Source of the DNA: Oceanobacillus sojae
GTDB lineage: Bacteria; Bacillota; Bacilli; Bacillales; Amphibacillaceae
Direction: 5' to 3'
Assembly (NCBI RefSeq): GCF_007991515.1
Contig: NZ_BJYM01000010.1
Span: 1 to 64,000, forward strand
Length of the DNA stretch: 64,000 nt
The number at the start of each line of letters is the position of its first letter. Positions within the stretch are counted from its first letter, which is position 1. Below are positions 52,440 to 60,555 of the stretch, one piece after another. Made by a program: the position numbers and the translations under genes. Under the pieces are notes generated by a model, which searched no databases, had not been told where the DNA came from, and saw only the letters and a list, made by a program, of their open reading frames with translations.

Positions 52440-53043
52440 TTTAATCAGGAGAGATTTGATTATACAGAAATTTCAGTTGTATTTATTCATTCCATGTATT
52501 CTTTTCTTTATTATCTTTGGTTCACATCTTTCTGCCTTTTTTATTATTGTGTTTGCTGGATTCTTTATTCCAATAAATGCATATTCGTATGATGAAAAGG
52601 CAGAAACAAATATTTTATTGAATTCTTTACCTTATACACGTACGCAAATTATTGCTTCTAGATATATTGGCGCTATTTTTTATATGGCGGTATCTATCGG
52701 TATCACCATTGTTCTTTTTTCTTTGTTTAATAGAGCTTTCACTTGGACAGATATAGCAATTGGAGCAGGAATTACGCTTGCGATGTTTGCGTTTGCTTTT
52801 CCGTTGTTCTATCTATTGAAGCCGGGATATATTGGAACAGCAATTGTGATAGGATTTATTCTGTTAGTTATCTTAAGTCAGCCGGCAATAACATTTTTGG
52901 GCGAGTATCTAACCCCAATCGTTCAGTTTTTCGCAAGTGCATCCACTACTATACTTTATTTAAGCAGTGCAGGTATTCTCATTGTGTTGTATGCAGCTTC
53001 CTGGCTGATTAGCCAAATGATTTATCAAAGGAAAGCCTTTTAA
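52432..53043 (+). CDS. ABC-2 type permease (copy 1)
   Basis: This 203-residue membrane protein has six predicted helices. It resembles ABC-2 transporter permeases of the YtrC/DUF type: INLIRRDLIIQKFQLYLFIP at the start, then EKAETNILLNSLPYTRTQIIASRYI in the first cytoplasmic loop, a motif shared with its paralogue at 54101. The substrate is unknown. It overlaps the ATPase gene by eight bases and ends its operon. Confidence 0.82.
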   Translation: MINLIRRDLIIQKFQLYLFIPCILFFIIFGSHLSAFFIIVFAGFFIPINAYSYDEKAETNILLNSLPYTRTQIIASRYIGAIFYMAVSIGITIVLFSLFNRAFTWTDIAIGAGITLAMFAFAFPLFYLLKPGYIGTAIVIGFILLVILSQPAITFLGEYLTPIVQFFASASTTILYLSSAGILIVLYAASWLISQMIYQRKAF

Positions 53044-53167
53044 AAGATATGAATATTTCATATTTGAATAAATATTTGTCAGAGATCTTGAGCATAAAGC
53101 CAGGGTCTTTTTTTTACGAAAAAATCATTTTTGTAGTTGCAAAGAAAATAAAAAGATGTTTTAATAA

Positions 53168-53200
53168 TGTATATAGTGTTAATATAGTATATATACAATA
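53168..53200 (+). promoter_or_regulatory. YtrA-type operator-promoter C
   Basis: From GTATATAGTGTTAATATAG to TATATACAATAG this sequence matches operator A over about 33 bases with one difference (AG for AC). It precedes the second ATPase gene, so the same GntR repressor should control both ABC units. Confidence 0.7.
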
Positions 53201-53238
53201 GTCAGTTTAGATGCAAAATAATGAGGGGAGTAATACGT

Positions 53239-54108
53239 ATGAAAAATATAGTTGAATTTAAAAATGTAACCAAATGTTTTAAAGATTTTTCCTTGGAAAA
53301 TATCAATTTACAAATAAAACAAGGGTATGTAACAGGCTTTGTCGGTGCTAATGGAGCCGGTAAATCAACGACAATGAAGCTGATGATGAATCTTTTACAG
53401 GCTGATACAGGGGAAGTAAAAATCTTTGGGATGGATTATGCCGGTAATGAGAAAGAAATCAAGGAGCGTATGGGCTTTGTCTACGACAGCAATGTGTTTT
53501 ATGAAAGTTTAAATTTAAAAGATATACGGCGAATTATAGCGCCAGCTTATAAAAATTGGGATGATAAGACATTCTATAACTATATCAAGATATTTGAATT
53601 ACCTTTAAATAAAGCAATTAAAACTTTTTCAAAAGGGATGCAGATGAAAGCTTCCTTGGCAATGGCTTTATCCCATGATGCAGAATTTATTATGATGGAT
53701 GAGCCGACTGCGGGATTAGACCCGGTTTTTCGGAGAGAACTTTTAGACATCCTGCAGGAAATTATGGAGGATGGCAGAAGAACGCTATTCTTTTCCACGC
53801 ATATTACCAGCGATTTAGAGCGGATTGCAGATTATATTACGTTTATTCAAAAGGGAAAAATTCTTTTTAATGACTCAATGCAGAATGTACAGGATCGTTA
53901 TGCTTTGGTAAAAGGAAGTATTGATTTACTTAATCAAGATACAGAAAAATTGTTTATAAAGACAGAGCGTTCTTCTTATGGATTCCAAGCTTTAACAAAT
54001 GATGCGGCTGAGGTAAAGATTTTGTTGGGAGATCGTGTTGTGGTTGAGGAAGCTACATTAGAGGATATTATGTTTTATGCGAAAGGAGCGAAACACCAAA
54101 ATGTTTAA
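53239..54108 (+). CDS. ABC transporter ATP-binding protein (copy 2)
   Basis: This 289-residue paralogue of the gene at 51570 keeps Walker A GANGAGKST, the segment GFVYDSNVFYESLNLKDI, signature FSKGMQMK, Walker B FIMMDEPTAGLDP and STHITSD. Much of the protein is identical, which points to a tandem duplication. ATG 53239 follows GAGGGGAG by eight bases. It overlaps its permease gene by eight bases, exactly as in copy 1. Confidence 0.87.
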   Translation: MKNIVEFKNVTKCFKDFSLENINLQIKQGYVTGFVGANGAGKSTTMKLMMNLLQADTGEVKIFGMDYAGNEKEIKERMGFVYDSNVFYESLNLKDIRRIIAPAYKNWDDKTFYNYIKIFELPLNKAIKTFSKGMQMKASLAMALSHDAEFIMMDEPTAGLDPVFRRELLDILQEIMEDGRRTLFFSTHITSDLERIADYITFIQKGKILFNDSMQNVQDRYALVKGSIDLLNQDTEKLFIKTERSSYGFQALTNDAAEVKILLGDRVVVEEATLEDIMFYAKGAKHQNV

Positions 54109-54712
54109 TTTGATAAAAAAAGATTTAATTATACAAAAGACACAGATTATCCTATTTATTCCATTAATTATTTTTCTTATCCTCTTTGCAAGAGATATTA
54201 GCCCGATTTTTATTTTTCTGGTAGCCGGTGCTTATATATCGGCAAATGCTTATGTATATGATGGCATGGTAGAATCAAATATTCTTCTTAATTCTTTGCC
54301 ATATACACGCAAGCTGATTGTTACTTCCAGATATATTGGAGCTATGGTATATATGGTTTTATCGATGGCGATGGCTGGGGCTGTTCTCTATTTATTTGAT
54401 TATAGTTATGACATGATGGATATGGCTATAGCGGCTGGATTGTTCTTCATTTTCGCAGCTATCGCGTTCCCGTTATTTTATATTTTAAAGCCTGCTTATA
54501 TCGGAGTAGTGATGTTTATCGGGATGATTGCTTTAGCAATAGGTTTTCAGCCCGCTGCCCGTTTCTTGGAGCGAAACCTTATAACAATTACTGATTTTAT
54601 TACAAGCTTATCAACAACAATGCTCTATCTTAGCGGAGCAGCTATAGCAATTGGTTTATATCTCATATCCTGGATAATCAGCCAATTTATTTATCAACGT
54701 AAAGTTTTTTAA
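54101..54712 (+). CDS. ABC-2 type permease (copy 2)
   Basis: This 203-residue permease is paralogous to that at 52432: it starts MFNLIKKDLIIQKTQIILFI, has MVESNILLNSLPYTRKLIVTSRYIGA and ends WIISQFIYQRKVF (copy 1 ends WLISQMIYQRKAF). Six helices are predicted. ATG 54101 has AAAGGAGCG upstream and overlaps the ATPase stop. The divergence between copies suggests an old duplication and possibly different substrates or a heteromeric transporter. Confidence 0.83.
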   Translation: MFNLIKKDLIIQKTQIILFIPLIIFLILFARDISPIFIFLVAGAYISANAYVYDGMVESNILLNSLPYTRKLIVTSRYIGAMVYMVLSMAMAGAVLYLFDYSYDMMDMAIAAGLFFIFAAIAFPLFYILKPAYIGVVMFIGMIALAIGFQPAARFLERNLITITDFITSLSTTMLYLSGAAIAIGLYLISWIISQFIYQRKVF

Positions 54713-54754
54713 CGCTGCAATATTAAAAATAGAAACTGAAAAGGAGGGGAAAAC

Positions 54755-55426
54755 ATGCTTTTATTAGCTGAGCAACTTTTCTTATTATCCATTAGTCCCA
54801 AAACCAATCAACCTTATGGGCGTGCTTCCTCCGCATTGCCCTATTGTTTAAGCGGCGCTTTACTGGCAGAGCTTATGCTGGAAGATAAAGTTAAGCTGCG
54901 TCAATCTAAGATGGAAGTCGTTCATACAGAAGTGGAAGATCCGCTGCTGAAAGAAGCAATAGAGATTATGCGGCTTAAAAATAAGAAAACACCAAAGTAT
55001 TGGGTTTCTGCTTTGAAACGTTCATACAAAAATCTTCCGCGCAAAATTGCTGATAAATTAGAGCAGGCTGGTGTAGGTAACATGGAAGAAAAGCGGATTC
55101 TAGGTATGTTTCCATCTTATACGTACACCTTTAATCAAGCAGATTTTAACAGAACGATGAGAAAAAACTTTCGGACGGTTTTAGGAAAAAGTAAAAAACA
55201 AGATCTCTTAGAAAAAGAAGAAGAACGAATCGTTGTATTGATGTCACTTGTTCATATCAGCAGTTTACTTCGCATCGTATTCCCGGAACGGAAAGAAGCT
55301 AAGTGGGCAGAAAAACAAATCAAGCAGATGAGTAAGAATCTTCCTGTTTCCAAAGCTGTCAAAGCAACACTTGATTCGATTAATGCAGCTATTTTTGCAG
55401 CGTTTTCCTCTGCTTCAAGATCTTAA
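54755..55426 (+). CDS. GPP34 (GOLPH3-like) phosphoprotein family
   Basis: The 223-residue product begins MLLLAEQLFLLSISPKTNQP and has ALPYCLSGALLAELMLEDKV, the N-terminal signature of the GPP34 family. In eukaryotes GOLPH3/Vps74 binds phosphatidylinositol-4-phosphate at the Golgi; bacterial relatives occur mainly in actinobacteria and some Firmicutes and have no known role. The fold is helical and soluble with a basic surface. It lies 42 bases after the ABC permease with its own AAAGGAGGGG site, so it may be cotranscribed. Confidence 0.8.
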   Translation: MLLLAEQLFLLSISPKTNQPYGRASSALPYCLSGALLAELMLEDKVKLRQSKMEVVHTEVEDPLLKEAIEIMRLKNKKTPKYWVSALKRSYKNLPRKIADKLEQAGVGNMEEKRILGMFPSYTYTFNQADFNRTMRKNFRTVLGKSKKQDLLEKEEERIVVLMSLVHISSLLRIVFPERKEAKWAEKQIKQMSKNLPVSKAVKATLDSINAAIFAAFSSASRS

Positions 55427-55440
55427 AAATAGACTGACCT

Positions 55441-55482
55441 AAATAAAGCAGGCTTAAGCTCAAGGCTTAGCCTGCTTTATTT
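55441..55482. terminator. Bidirectional terminator
   Basis: AAATAAAGCAGGC pairs with GCCTGCTTTATTT around AAGC/GCTT, with T-rich ends on both strands. It serves the convergent GPP34 and lipoprotein genes. Confidence 0.88.
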
Positions 55483-55486
55483 AAAT

Positions 55487-56137
55487 TTAATCGTCTACTT
55501 CCACATGCAGCTGTTCTCCAGACTCTGCATCAATATAAACATCTACTTCCTGAGATCCCATATCTTCAAAATTAATTTCATATATTGGGCTGCCATTTTC
55601 AAATTCTAATGACCAGCCTCTAGCGGTAATGCCATCTGTTTCAGGAGCTTCAGAAGCTGTGGACAGTGCTTCTTCTGCAGAAATATAATCTGCCAATACC
55701 AATTCATCATATTGTTCATCTGATTCTTTTTGTTCTTTTTCCTCAGATATAACGTCACCAGACTGATTAATCTCAGCGGAGTATTCCATCGTATCATCAT
55801 AGCCGTCTATATCATAGACAAGCTCCCCTTTTTCTTCATCCAGCTGTATGGAAGAAAGGCTCGAACCCGGGAAGTGATCGTGGAAAGCTTCCATGGCATC
55901 CTCCACAGTTAAGGATACATTTGTTAAGTCTAGATCGTCATTACCCTCTGTTGAGCCATTATTGCCATTAGTGTTATCTGCTGCATTTGAATCATCATTA
56001 TTATTATCGTTTGTGTTTTCACTTGTATTTGAATCATTTGCTGCGTCATTTCCTGTGTCGCTGTCATCGCTTGTCCCGCAAGCTGCTAAAGTAATGGAAA
56101 GAAGCAGTGTCAGACATAGAAGCAAAAATTTTTTCAT
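55487..56137 (-). CDS. PepSY domain lipoprotein
   Basis: This 216-residue protein has a lipoprotein signal with lipobox LAAC (Cys20), then a 50-residue linker of Asn, Asp, Ser and Thr, then two PepSY-type repeats (VEDAMEAFHDHFPGSSLSSIQL...YDIDGYD and SAEEALSTA...YEINFEDMGSQEVDVYIDAESGE). PepSY proteins bind and inhibit peptidases outside the cell; the target is unknown. It is anchored to the outer face of the membrane. GGAAAGGAAG precedes the ATG. Confidence 0.85.
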   Translation of the reverse strand: MKKFLLLCLTLLLSITLAACGTSDDSDTGNDAANDSNTSENTNDNNNDDSNAADNTNGNNGSTEGNDDLDLTNVSLTVEDAMEAFHDHFPGSSLSSIQLDEEKGELVYDIDGYDDTMEYSAEINQSGDVISEEKEQKESDEQYDELVLADYISAEEALSTASEAPETDGITARGWSLEFENGSPIYEINFEDMGSQEVDVYIDAESGEQLHVEVDD

Positions 56138-56245
56138 GATTGTTCTTCCTTTCCAATCTCTGTTTAAAAGAGGTATTTAAACTCATAATACCCAATAAAA
56201 AAAGAATCAAACCAAAAAATAAATATTTATATTTTCGAAAATAGT

Positions 56246-56263
56246 TTTATTGGACTTTTTGAA
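56246..56263. repeat. Partial copy of the palindromic repeat end
   Basis: Eighteen bases, TTTATTGGACTTTTTGAA, match the right end of the element at 48585-48727 exactly. No other part of the element is seen, so this is a relict or solo end. Confidence 0.45.
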
Positions 56264-56306
56264 TATCTTTATAAATTAAACTGTTCTGGGATAACTATTT
56301 TATACA

Positions 56307-56340
56307 TAAAGAACACCCAATTCTTTTCAGAATTTGGGTG
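56307..56340 (-). terminator. Terminator of the PadR-linked operon
   Basis: CACCCAA and TTGGGTG pair with inner AATTC/GAATT; on the minus strand the stem is followed by TTCTTTATG. Confidence 0.7.
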
Positions 56341-56379
56341 CAGAAAAACAGATAAAAATATAGTAATGAAGCATGGATA

Positions 56380-57276
56380 TTATTTTGTTGCTGAATTGCG
56401 TTTATGCTTTGATATCATACGGTACTCAATTAAGAGCTCTCCCATAATGGCAAACAGAAAGACAGGAAGAGCGTAAAGGATATTAGTCAATATCCAGATA
56501 AGAAGAAAGACCCCAATTGCTCCAATCCATAAAGCTCCGGACAGCATTCCACGTTTTGTTACTTCTTCTGTATCTTTATAATAGCCTGCGTAGGCTTCAT
56601 GATATCGTTCATGCTCCTGCATTAGCCATGGCTTGAATCGCTTCTTTTCTGTAAGGATTAAGAAGGCGATAACCAGAATGCCTGGTAATACAAAAGGAAC
56701 CAGCACCCCCAGGATAGCAGCTGGATTACTGTTTTCCATAAAATAGTGTGAACTGGAGATGGAAATTCCGAATAAAATGACACCAACAGCAAGCGCATAA
56801 ATAAGTGCCCTTTTCCAGTCCATCGGATATTTGGCAGTTGTTTCTGTTGTTAAACCTAAATAGGTTAATGCTGCTCCTGCAGGTACAACAAATGGCAGGA
56901 AGGAGGAAATAGCAATGAATAAATTATTTCCCGCAGAAAAATAAGTGATTAGACTCGTAATAATTCCAAACAATAAAACTCCTGCAGCAAGTGTATACCC
57001 AATTGCATATCCTGCAGAAAGTTTAGGCTTTGGATCCACATACATTTTTCCAATAATCTCCTTTCGTTTTTCTCTGCTTAAATCATCGGCAATTGCTGTA
57101 ATATCACCTAATTCTGAGACAGCTTCTGCAAATGCCTCATCAGATGATTTCCCTGTTTTTTCTAAATCCTGCACGCGGTCTTTTAAATTTATTATGATTT
57201 CTTCTTTGAAGTCCTCCAGTTCAGCTGTTGACTTATACCCGTGAAATAAATCATCGACATATTTTTTTATCATCAT
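56380..57276 (-). CDS. DUF1700-like/permease-prefix membrane protein
   Basis: Residues 1-75 are a helical cytoplasmic domain of the permease-prefix or DUF1700 type (ELEDFKEEIIINLKDRVQDL, then SDEAFAEAVSELGDITAIADDL). Six hydrophobic segments follow. Proteins with this prefix usually sit next to a PadR regulator, as here: the PadR gene ends two bases before this ATG. The role is unknown; regulation of membrane stress or transport is often proposed. AGGAGG precedes ATG 57276. Confidence 0.82.
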   Translation of the reverse strand: MMIKKYVDDLFHGYKSTAELEDFKEEIIINLKDRVQDLEKTGKSSDEAFAEAVSELGDITAIADDLSREKRKEIIGKMYVDPKPKLSAGYAIGYTLAAGVLLFGIITSLITYFSAGNNLFIAISSFLPFVVPAGAALTYLGLTTETTAKYPMDWKRALIYALAVGVILFGISISSSHYFMENSNPAAILGVLVPFVLPGILVIAFLILTEKKRFKPWLMQEHERYHEAYAGYYKDTEEVTKRGMLSGALWIGAIGVFLLIWILTNILYALPVFLFAIMGELLIEYRMISKHKRNSATK

Positions 57277-57277
57277 A

Positions 57278-57619
57278 TTAGTCGTCTTCCTCCTTCAATA
57301 ATCGATTCAAAATCCGTTGCGTAAATTCCCAATCGGCGATATTCTGTTTGTATTGTACGCGGCCTTTATCAGTAATCCGGTAATACTTTCTCCGGCCGCC
57401 CTGACTTTCATCTCCCCAATAGGCGACGATACATGTTTCTTTTTCCAATCGTTTATAGCTGGAATAAAGTGTGGCTTCCTTTAATTGATATAGCCCATCT
57501 GTTCGATCCATAATAGATTTGTAAATTTGGTACCCATAGGCATCGTTTTTTAATAGTATTCCCAACACTATCGTATCTGTATGACCGCGCAATAAATCCG
57601 CTGAAATTCTTCCTTCCAA
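57278..57619 (-). CDS. PadR family transcriptional regulator
   Basis: This 113-residue winged-helix repressor reads LRGHTDTIVLGILLKNDAYG, then KEATLYSSYKRLEKE and GGRRKYYRITDKG, the PadR signature. TTG 57619 has GGAGG seven bases upstream; the adjacent TTG 57622 is less well spaced. It is coupled to the membrane protein gene downstream and likely represses both from two operator copies upstream. Confidence 0.88.
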   Translation of the reverse strand: MEGRISADLLRGHTDTIVLGILLKNDAYGYQIYKSIMDRTDGLYQLKEATLYSSYKRLEKETCIVAYWGDESQGGRRKYYRITDKGRVQYKQNIADWEFTQRILNRLLKEEDD

Positions 57620-57997
57620 CAAAACCCCTCCTTGCCTTGCAATGACTCTTCTTATCTATAACAAATAAAATACTGTGACAGACAAAGTAATTGTTTGTAT
57701 AAGTATATTACTATGTCTGTCATAGTATGTCAATGCAGATATTTAACATGGCTGATATATATTACAAATTACTAATCAGAAAAGGACAGTAGGTAGAAAA
57801 AGAAGCAGTAAGAACAAGTTTTGACGTAGTTCTTCTTTGTTTGATAGGGATGATTCATTTTTGTTGGAGAGCAATTAGATTTATAAAACCTTCTTCTTCG
57901 CATTTTCTTTTTCAAATATTTTACTTACAGATACGAAATAATGGATTTTAGAATTTGCATGAACACGTTATAATAGGGAGAGAAAGAAGGGAATTAT
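57620..57997. other. Divergent intergenic region
   Basis: Two PadR-type operator copies lie at 57671-57727. A TATAAT (about 57969-57974) could be the -10 for the AbrB-family gene at 57998, though its -35 is unclear. No gene is seen. Confidence 0.45.
57671..57727. promoter_or_regulatory. Two direct copies of a PadR-type operator
   Basis: TACTGTG-ACAGA-CAAAGTA (57671-57689) and TACTATG-TCTGT-CATAGTA (57709-57727, a perfect inverted repeat) share the same 19-base layout. They lie 38 bases apart, centre to centre, 50-110 bases ahead of the PadR gene. Confidence 0.65.
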
Positions 57998-59032
57998 ATG
58001 CTATTTTTATTCCTGAGAACATTTGCAATTGGCCTCTTAGGAGCTTTTATTTTTTCACTCATCGGCTTGCCGATTCCCTGGCTGCTTGGATCGATGCTAA
58101 TGACATTGTTGTTCCAGTTAAAGTCGCCCTGGAAAATGGTATGGGATCCAATCTTTCGTAATATCGGCTTAGTGTTTGCCGGATATACGATTGGATTTGC
58201 ATTTACGTTAGATGCACTTCAGGAGATGGTGCGCTATTTTCCGATGATGTTTTTGATTAACATTATCTTTTTTATTTTATTTATTGGTGTCAGTTACGCA
58301 GTTTCGAAATGGGCCCGCCTGGATATTGGAACAGCGATGACGTGCTGTGCTCCAGGAGGATTACAACAGGTGGTAGTCTTTGCGGAGGAGCAAAAAAATT
58401 TAAATATTACAGTCGTGACGTTTTATCATGTTATGCGGCTGCTGGCGATTATTACGATGGTTCCCTTTATTGTTTCCAGTAACAGCGGCGGAGCTACTCC
58501 TGATAAATCAACAGAAAGCTATTCCCTGATTTTATTAGGTTTATTGATACTATGTTACATAGCAGGAATTCTTTTTAAATTTATTAAGGTTCCTACGGCT
58601 TATTTATTAGGACCTGTATTCCTTATTATGGTATGCAATCTATCGTCCATTCAAGTCCCGGTTATGCCGGATAATTTATTACATATTGCACAGCTTTTTA
58701 TTGGAATTTATATGGGCTTATTATTAGAACGGGATAAATTAAAGAAAATGAAATCTCATATTGTTTATGCTGTTGGCTCCTGTGTTATTTTAATTGGTGT
58801 AGCATTTCTGATCAGCGAATGGATGGCACATTATTTTATGGATTTTGCCACTAGCTTTTTAAGTGTTGTTCCAGGTGGTGTCGATCAAATGGGGATTATT
58901 GCTGCATCTATCCAGGCGGATGTCACTGTTGTTACATCATTTCAGCTGTTCCGAATTTTATTTTTATCTATTATAATTATTCCATTCGTAAAATATATGG
59001 TACGGAGGGAACAAAGAAGAGGAAGAGAATAA
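57998..59032 (+). CDS. AbrB family membrane protein (PF05145 type)
   Basis: This 344-residue protein has ten or more helices and an internal duplication: IGLPIPWLLGSMLMTLL and IKVPTAYLLGPVFLIMV, with TCCAPGGLQQVVVFAEEQ and LSVVPGGVDQMGIIAASIQ. These are the two Gate-like repeats of the AbrB (not the transcription factor) family, sometimes labelled ammonia monooxygenase. The function is unproven. GAAGGGA precedes ATG 57998. The next gene starts 20 bases later. Confidence 0.8.
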   Translation: MLFLFLRTFAIGLLGAFIFSLIGLPIPWLLGSMLMTLLFQLKSPWKMVWDPIFRNIGLVFAGYTIGFAFTLDALQEMVRYFPMMFLINIIFFILFIGVSYAVSKWARLDIGTAMTCCAPGGLQQVVVFAEEQKNLNITVVTFYHVMRLLAIITMVPFIVSSNSGGATPDKSTESYSLILLGLLILCYIAGILFKFIKVPTAYLLGPVFLIMVCNLSSIQVPVMPDNLLHIAQLFIGIYMGLLLERDKLKKMKSHIVYAVGSCVILIGVAFLISEWMAHYFMDFATSFLSVVPGGVDQMGIIAASIQADVTVVTSFQLFRILFLSIIIIPFVKYMVRREQRRGRE

Positions 59033-59052
59033 ACAGGGGAGGAGTGTGAAAA

Positions 59053-59904
59053 ATGATTCAAATTGGATTGACAGGATGGGGAGATCATGATTCTATTTAT
59101 GCTGCTGATACCAGAACACACGAGAAGCTGCAGGAATACAGCAGTCATTTTCCGGTTGTGGAATTAGACTCCTCTTTCTATGCGGTACAGCCTATCCGCA
59201 ATATGGAAAAATGGGCAAAGGAAACACCGGAAAATTTTCAATTTATCGTGAAAGCCTATCAGGGTATGACAGGGCATGATCGAGAAGAAAAGGAAAATCC
59301 GTTTGAAACCAAAGAGGAGATGTTCCAGGCTTTCAGGGAATCCGTTGAGCCGCTTCAAAAAGCAGGGAAGCTGGGAGCTGTGCTTTTTCAATTTCCGCCA
59401 TGGTTCGATTGCAGGCAGGAGCATGTACAATATATTCGTTATTGTAAGCAGCAGATGAAGGGGATTCCTGTTGCCTTAGAGTTCAGACAGCAAACCTGGT
59501 ATGAGGAAAGGTTTCAACAGCAAACCCTGGATTTTATGAAGCAGGAAGGCTGGATTCATACGATTGCGGATGAGCCTCAGGCTGGTGTAAAATCGGTCCC
59601 GTTTGTGCCTGTGGTAACCGTAAAGGAAAAAGCCATTATCCGGCTGCATGGCAGGAATGTTCATGGCTGGAACTATTCAGGGAATGCAAATTGGCGGAAG
59701 GTCCGCTATTTATATGAATATAGTGAAAAGGAATTAACTGCTATAGCGAAAGAAGTAAAAAGGCTGGAAAAGCAATGCAAAGAAGTTATCGTTTTGTTTA
59801 ATAATAACTCCGGCGGACATGCAGCTGGAAATGCTAAGCAGCTGCAGCAGATGTTGGGGATTGAATTTGATGGGCTGGCTTCGCAGCAGCTGGGGTTGTT
59901 TTAA
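59053..59904 (+). CDS. DUF72 (YecE/YunF-like) protein
   Basis: This 283-residue soluble protein starts IQIGLTGWGDHDSIY and has VELDSSFYAVQPIRNMEKWAKETPENFQFIVKA, LGAVLFQFPPWF, VALEFRQQTWY and YVRLHGRN-like IIRLHGRNVHGWNYSG, which define the DUF72 TIM-barrel-like family. Its activity is unknown. It is cotranscribed with the AbrB-family gene and has GAGGAGTG upstream of the ATG. Confidence 0.87.
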   Translation: MIQIGLTGWGDHDSIYAADTRTHEKLQEYSSHFPVVELDSSFYAVQPIRNMEKWAKETPENFQFIVKAYQGMTGHDREEKENPFETKEEMFQAFRESVEPLQKAGKLGAVLFQFPPWFDCRQEHVQYIRYCKQQMKGIPVALEFRQQTWYEERFQQQTLDFMKQEGWIHTIADEPQAGVKSVPFVPVVTVKEKAIIRLHGRNVHGWNYSGNANWRKVRYLYEYSEKELTAIAKEVKRLEKQCKEVIVLFNNNSGGHAAGNAKQLQQMLGIEFDGLASQQLGLF

Positions 59905-60555
59905 TACAAATGTGTACGTACCGGCTGTAATGAAAGATAGAGAACTAGTTAGAAAGAATGGGAAATAATATAATAGATTACGAAATCACTTCTAAAAGAA
60001 GTGTAATAGAGCTGTAGATATTGTACGCATAAAAAGGATCTTATTAACAAATTGGTTAATAAGGTTCTTTTTAATTAGAGAAAAAAGATTATCCTATTCA
60101 GTTTGGATGTCATTTATAAAATAACTTAGAGAAATAAGGGGGGTGTTTATTAAAAAAGAACTTAAAAGCACAGCAGAACGCCAGACGGAATAATCATTTT
60201 AATTTAAGTCAACTCAAGGGACAGAGCTGTGAAGTCATCGAAGGTTAAAAAGTTTTACTGTAGACAGCTGGATAAAGGAAAGGATAGCTGCTGCAGTATG
60301 GAAAGGAAGTGAAGAAGGGGAATTAAGAACGTATCGTAAGTAAAGAACTGCAGAAGCCTGTTTAAAGATAATGAAGTATTCCGATAGTTATAGCGTCTCC
60401 ATCATAAAAGGTATTGGTTCTAACAATTTACTTTATTATTCGTTTCAATATTGCTTGAATAAAGCTGCAACAACTTGGTATATTGCTGCGCTATGTTCAG
60501 TGATATATTTTAAATTAAGAACATAACTAAATTCTTTAAAGAGGGGAATAAGCCA
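59905..60555. other. Intergenic region, 650 bases
   Basis: A terminator lies at 60030-60074. The stretch 60120-60350 has short open frames on the plus strand (for example one ending QLKGQSCEVIEG and another ending SEEGELRTYRK) without starts or ribosome sites; they may be decayed coding sequence. Otherwise nothing is recognised. The regulator's promoter should lie near 60490-60540. Confidence 0.4.
60030..60074 (+). terminator. Terminator after the DUF72 gene
   Basis: AAAAAGGATCTTATTAAC pairs with GTTAATAAGGTTCTTTTT with two mismatches, around a short loop. Confidence 0.75.

Noticed and set aside
60120-60350. Short plus-strand open stretches that could be genes
   Set aside because: They lack starts and ribosome sites, stop repeatedly and match no family I know. 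At most they are decayed coding sequence.
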